Source: Limnohabitans sp. G3-2
Lineage (GTDB): Bacteria; Pseudomonadota; Gammaproteobacteria; Burkholderiales; Burkholderiaceae_C
Direction of reading: 5' to 3'
DNA length: 64,000 nucleotides
NCBI RefSeq assembly: GCF_002778275.1
Contig: NZ_NESG01000006.1
Span: 306,627-370,626 of the forward strand
The translations under genes and the position numbers were made by a program. The stretch's first letter is position 1. Every line of letters starts with the position of its first letter. Positions 61,652 through 64,000 of the stretch are shown here, one piece after another. A model generated the notes under the pieces. That model saw nothing but the letters and a program-made list of their open reading frames with translations. It ran no database searches and was not told the DNA's origin.

Positions 61652-61678
61652 AAGGCGTCTGCAACCCAGACGCCTTTT
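61652..61678 (+). terminator. Hairpin with T-tail between guaB and guaA
   Basis: AAGGCGTCT at 61652-61660 pairs with AGACGCCTT at 61668-61676 around a seven-base loop and runs into TTTT, so it can terminate some transcripts or set the guaB:guaA ratio. A TAAAAT at 61631-61636 could be a promoter for guaA, in which case the hairpin would lie in its leader. Confidence 0.6.
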
Positions 61679-61702
61679 CATTTCTTTAATACGGCGCCTG
61701 CC

Positions 61703-63343
61703 ATGCAGCACTCCAAAATCCTGATCCTCGACTTCGGATCGCAAGTCACCCAGCTCATCGCCCGTCGCGTGCGCGAAGCGCATGTGTTTTGCGAGGTGCA
61801 CCCCTGCGACGTGAGCAGCGACTGGGTGCGCGAGTACGCCAAGGACGGCAACCTCAAAGGTGTGATCCTCTCGGGCAGCCACGCCAGCGTCTACGAAGTC
61901 GACGACCGCGCACCGGATGCCGTGTTTGAGTTGGGCATCCCCGTGCTGGGCATTTGCTACGGCATGCAAACCATGGCGCAGCAGTTGGGCGGCAAAGTGG
62001 AGGCGGGCACGACACGCGAATTTGGTTACGCCGAAGTCCGCGCCCACGGCCACACCGAACTGCTCCAAGGCATCGAAGACTTCGCCACGCCAGAAGGCCA
62101 CGGCATGCTCAAGGTTTGGATGAGCCATGGCGACAAAGTCACCGCCATGCCGCCCGGCTTCAAGGTCATGGCCTCCACCCCGGCTTGTCCGATCGCCGGC
62201 ATGGCCGATGAGTCCCGCCACTTCTATGCGGTGCAGTTCCACCCCGAAGTCACGCACACCGTGCAGGGCCAGGCGCTGCTCAACCGTTTTGTGCTCGACA
62301 TTTGCAAGGCCCGCCAAGACTGGATCATGGGCGACTACATCGAAGAAGCCGTGGCCAAAATCCGCGAACAAGTGGGTGACGAAGAGGTCATTCTGGGCCT
62401 GTCGGGCGGTGTCGATTCGTCGGTGGCCGCCGCCTTGATCCACCGCGCCATTGGCGACCAGCTGACCTGTGTGTTTGTGGACCACGGCTTGCTGCGCCTG
62501 AATGAAGGCGACATGGTCATGGAAATGTTCGTGGGCAAGTTGCACGCCAAAGTGATCCGCGTCGATGCGAGCGACTTGTTCCTCGGCAAGTTGGCGGGGG
62601 TGAGCGAGCCCGAAGCCAAGCGCAAGATCATTGGTGGCTTGTTTGTGGACGTGTTCAAAGAGCAAGCCGCCCAATTGAAAGCTGCCGACGGCGGCAAAGA
62701 GGGCCATGAGGGCCGACCAGCCGTCAAAGGCGCGACCTTCCTCGCCCAAGGCACCATCTACCCCGATGTGATCGAGTCCGGTGGCGCCAAGAGCAAGAAA
62801 GCGGTGACCATCAAGAGCCACCACAACGTGGGCGGCTTGCCCGAGCAACTGGGCCTGAAACTCTTAGAGCCTTTGCGCGAGCTGTTCAAAGACGAAGTGC
62901 GCGAACTCGGCGTGGCGCTGGGCCTGCCGCGTGAAATGGTCTACCGCCACCCCTTCCCAGGCCCAGGCTTGGGTGTGCGCATCTTGGGCGAAGTTAAAAA
63001 AGAATACGCCGACCTTTTGCGCCGTGCGGACGCGATTTTCATCGAAGAGCTGCGCAACTTCACCGATGAAACGGGCAAGTCCTGGTATGACCTGACCAGC
63101 CAGGCCTTCACCGTGTTCTTGCCCGTGAAAAGTGTGGGGGTGATGGGCGACGGCCGCACTTACGATTACGTGGTGGCCCTGCGCGCGGTGCAAACCAGCG
63201 ACTTCATGACGGCGGATTGGGCCGAGCTGCCTTACGCGCTGCTCAAAAAGGTGTCAGGACGCATCATCAACGAAGTGCGCGGCATCAACCGGGTCACCTA
63301 CGACGTGAGCTCCAAACCACCAGCGACCATCGAGTGGGAGTGA
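61703..63343 (+). CDS. guaA: GMP synthase (glutamine-hydrolysing)
   Basis: GuaA aminates XMP to GMP. The 546-residue product joins a class I glutamine amidotransferase domain ([14 protein letters not shown] with nucleophile Cys85, and QFHPEVTHT) to an ATP pyrophosphatase domain ([19 protein letters not shown]) and the C-terminal dimerisation domain ending KPPATIEWE. It is longer than E. coli GuaA (525), partly through an extra ~16 residues near 325-342 ([17 protein letters not shown]). The ATG at 61703 gives the family start; an open frame 20 codons upstream covers the hairpin and is rejected. The 3' end is the probable island integration site. Confidence 0.98.
   Translation: MQHSKILILDFGSQVTQLIARRVREAHVFCEVHPCDVSSDWVREYAKDGNLKGVILSGSHASVYEVDDRAPDAVFELGIPVLGICYGMQTMAQQLGGKVEAGTTREFGYAEVRAHGHTELLQGIEDFATPEGHGMLKVWMSHGDKVTAMPPGFKVMASTPACPIAGMADESRHFYAVQFHPEVTHTVQGQALLNRFVLDICKARQDWIMGDYIEEAVAKIREQVGDEEVILGLSGGVDSSVAAALIHRAIGDQLTCVFVDHGLLRLNEGDMVMEMFVGKLHAKVIRVDASDLFLGKLAGVSEPEAKRKIIGGLFVDVFKEQAAQLKAADGGKEGHEGRPAVKGATFLAQGTIYPDVIESGGAKSKKAVTIKSHHNVGGLPEQLGLKLLEPLRELFKDEVRELGVALGLPREMVYRHPFPGPGLGVRILGEVKKEYADLLRRADAIFIEELRNFTDETGKSWYDLTSQAFTVFLPVKSVGVMGDGRTYDYVVALRAVQTSDFMTADWAELPYALLKKVSGRIINEVRGINRVTYDVSSKPPATIEWE
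63326..63343 (+). other. Candidate attachment site at the 3' end of guaA
   Basis: The last codons and stop of guaA lie immediately before the AT-rich, integrase-bearing sequence. The 3' end of guaA is a known integration site for genomic islands. The other copy of a direct repeat would be at the island's far end, outside the window, so the core cannot be defined here. Confidence 0.35.
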
Positions 63344-63349
63344 TTGGTT

Positions 63350-63391
63350 GTTTGTAAGTTGTTGATTTATAAAGAAAAACAACTTACAAAC
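63350..63391. repeat. 14-bp inverted repeat at the island edge
   Basis: The 14-base arms at 63350-63363 and 63378-63391 are perfect reverse complements separated by 14 AT-rich bases. It begins six bases after the guaA stop. It has no T-tract like a terminator, and the location between guaA and the recombinase gene suits recombinase or regulator binding. Confidence 0.8.
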
Positions 63392-63394
63392 TTG

Positions 63395-63423
63395 TTGCAG
63401 ACTTTTGGGAAATGCGTTATAAA
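63395..63423 (+). promoter_or_regulatory. Possible promoter of the recombinase gene
   Basis: TTGCAG at 63395-63400 and TATAAA at 63418-63423 are 17 bases apart; the -10 matches consensus at five of six positions. The start would be near 63430, about 23 bases before the ATG. Confidence 0.4.
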
Positions 63424-63452
63424 TCAAGCATTTACAAATTTTACTGTGACAA

Positions 63453-64000
63453 ATGTTGCGAACACGAATTACCGCTGTTGACAATGATGCTGATGTGCAA
63501 ATCAAGCGTCTCAACAAGAATCAAAAACAAGTGCGAATGCACGATGTTCTTGAAATCTATGATGGCGAAGTCAGAATTTTTCGGACCACACACAGCGGTG
63601 ATGTGTGGCAATTACGAATGTGGATCTCGCAAGAGAAGAAGTACATTCGCAAATCTCTCAAGACAAGAGACAAACTAATTGCAATTGAAATTGCAAAGGC
63701 TGAGTACATTCAGTACAAAGCAAGACTATTGAATGGTGAGAAATTATTCTCACTGACAGCGTCAGATTTGCGGAACAAGTATCTTGAGCATGTCACTGAA
63801 TTGGTTGAAGGTGGTCAAATCAGTGCAGGTCGTCTGACGAACATAAAGACATACACAAAGCATTATCAAGATTTCGTTGGCAAAGAAGCGAAGATTCAGA
63901 ACATTGCTGAAGACTTCTTTGATGGTTATCGTGCATTCAGACAAACCAAAGTTAAAGGTATCACGATGACTGTGGTTGTGAATGAGTCAATCACAATCAA
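63453..64000 (+). CDS. Tyrosine recombinase/phage integrase, N-terminal part (3' end outside window)
   Basis: The frame opens after a stop at 63447-63449 and runs uninterrupted for 182 codons to the window edge. Residues ~30-75 (VRIFRTTHSGDVWQLRMW, then KKYIRKSLKTRDK) look like the small strand-rich arm-binding domain. Residues ~95-175 (LFSLTASDLRNKYLEHVTEL, SAGRLTNIKTYTKHYQDFVG) fit the helical SAM-like core-binding domain of tyrosine recombinases. The catalytic Arg-His-Arg-Tyr domain would lie beyond the window. The segment is AT-rich: 63661-63720 has 21 G/C of 60, against 38 of 60 at 63121-63180 in guaA. With its position after guaA, this suggests transferred DNA. No good ribosome site is visible before ATG 63453. 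Confidence 0.75.
   Translation, partial: MLRTRITAVDNDADVQIKRLNKNQKQVRMHDVLEIYDGEVRIFRTTHSGDVWQLRMWISQEKKYIRKSLKTRDKLIAIEIAKAEYIQYKARLLNGEKLFSLTASDLRNKYLEHVTELVEGGQISAGRLTNIKTYTKHYQDFVGKEAKIQNIAEDFFDGYRAFRQTKVKGITMTVVVNESITI

Noticed and set aside
63412..63678. 88-residue plus-strand frame in the island edge
   Set aside because: It overlaps in another frame the longer recombinase-like frame at 63453-64000, is Cys/Lys/Met-rich and looks random.

Overview
This window is a housekeeping stretch of a betaproteobacterial chromosome, most likely a Comamonadaceae member (Limnohabitans/Rhodoferax-like). The genus is a guess. It rests on the GC-rich codon use, protein sequences that read as Burkholderiales throughout, oxygen-dependent HemF, a YebC-PurD-HemF-NadD-RsfS-RlmH-Maf-RNase G gene string, and a leucine/isoleucine/valine-type binding protein made as a lipoprotein. 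Gene density is very high. Many neighbours overlap by 1-8 bases (ATGA or TGATG junctions), and no stretch longer than 300 bases lacks a gene. No CRISPR array, rRNA or insertion sequence was seen.

Layout. 1-2 kb: the 3' end of rplI converges on a HerA/DUF853 ATPase. 2-9.7 kb: a long plus-strand run, yebC-purD-acyltransferase-hemF-nadD-rsfS-rlmH-maf-rng. 9.7-11.5 kb: msbA on the minus strand, divergent from tolB-pal-cpoB, which is followed by a YeeE/YedE sulfur transporter and tcdA. tRNA-Lys(TTT) comes next with a textbook terminator, then a small CxxC protein. 16.7-22.1 kb (minus): a YheS-type ABC-F protein, and prmB, dapE and dapC. 22.3-29.5 kb (plus): smc-zipA-ligA-def. 29.6-34.4 kb (minus): a methionine-type aminotransferase, a CysB-type regulator, a short sirohydrochlorin chelatase, and lptG-lptF. 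34.4-37.9 kb (plus): pepA-holC-small protein, then a livK-like lipoprotein. 38.0 kb: tRNA-Ser(GGA) on the minus strand. 38.3-40.6 kb: a large basic amino acid decarboxylase converging on fabI. 41.6-47.2 kb: the complete yejABEF peptide importer. 47.3-55.7 kb: the translation/transcription operon rimP-nusA-infB-rbfA-truB-typA with a terminator-like leader. 55.7-60.1 kb: an EamA transporter, an enoyl-CoA hydratase/HIBCH-like protein, a REP-like repeat, smpB divergent from ratA-rnfH, and a methyltransferase. 60.1-63.3 kb: guaB-guaA.

The genes fall into envelope assembly (msbA, lptFG, tol-pal, fabI, acyltransferase), translation and ribosome maturation (rimP, infB, rbfA, truB, typA, rsfS, rlmH, prmB, def, smpB, yebC), chromosome and division functions (smc, zipA, ligA, holC), and nucleotide, heme, NAD and lysine/peptidoglycan biosynthesis.

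The clearest departure from this backbone is the last ~650 bases. Directly after guaA the sequence becomes AT-rich, carries a 14-bp inverted repeat, and opens a reading frame that runs off the window. Its product looks like the N-terminal part of a tyrosine recombinase. This is most simply the left edge of a genomic island or prophage inserted at the 3' end of guaA; its cargo lies outside the window. Other non-coding points of interest are a REP-like inverted pair between two convergent genes, the rimP leader, a 76-base inverted repeat after the decarboxylase gene, and palindromic repeats upstream of the livK-like gene.
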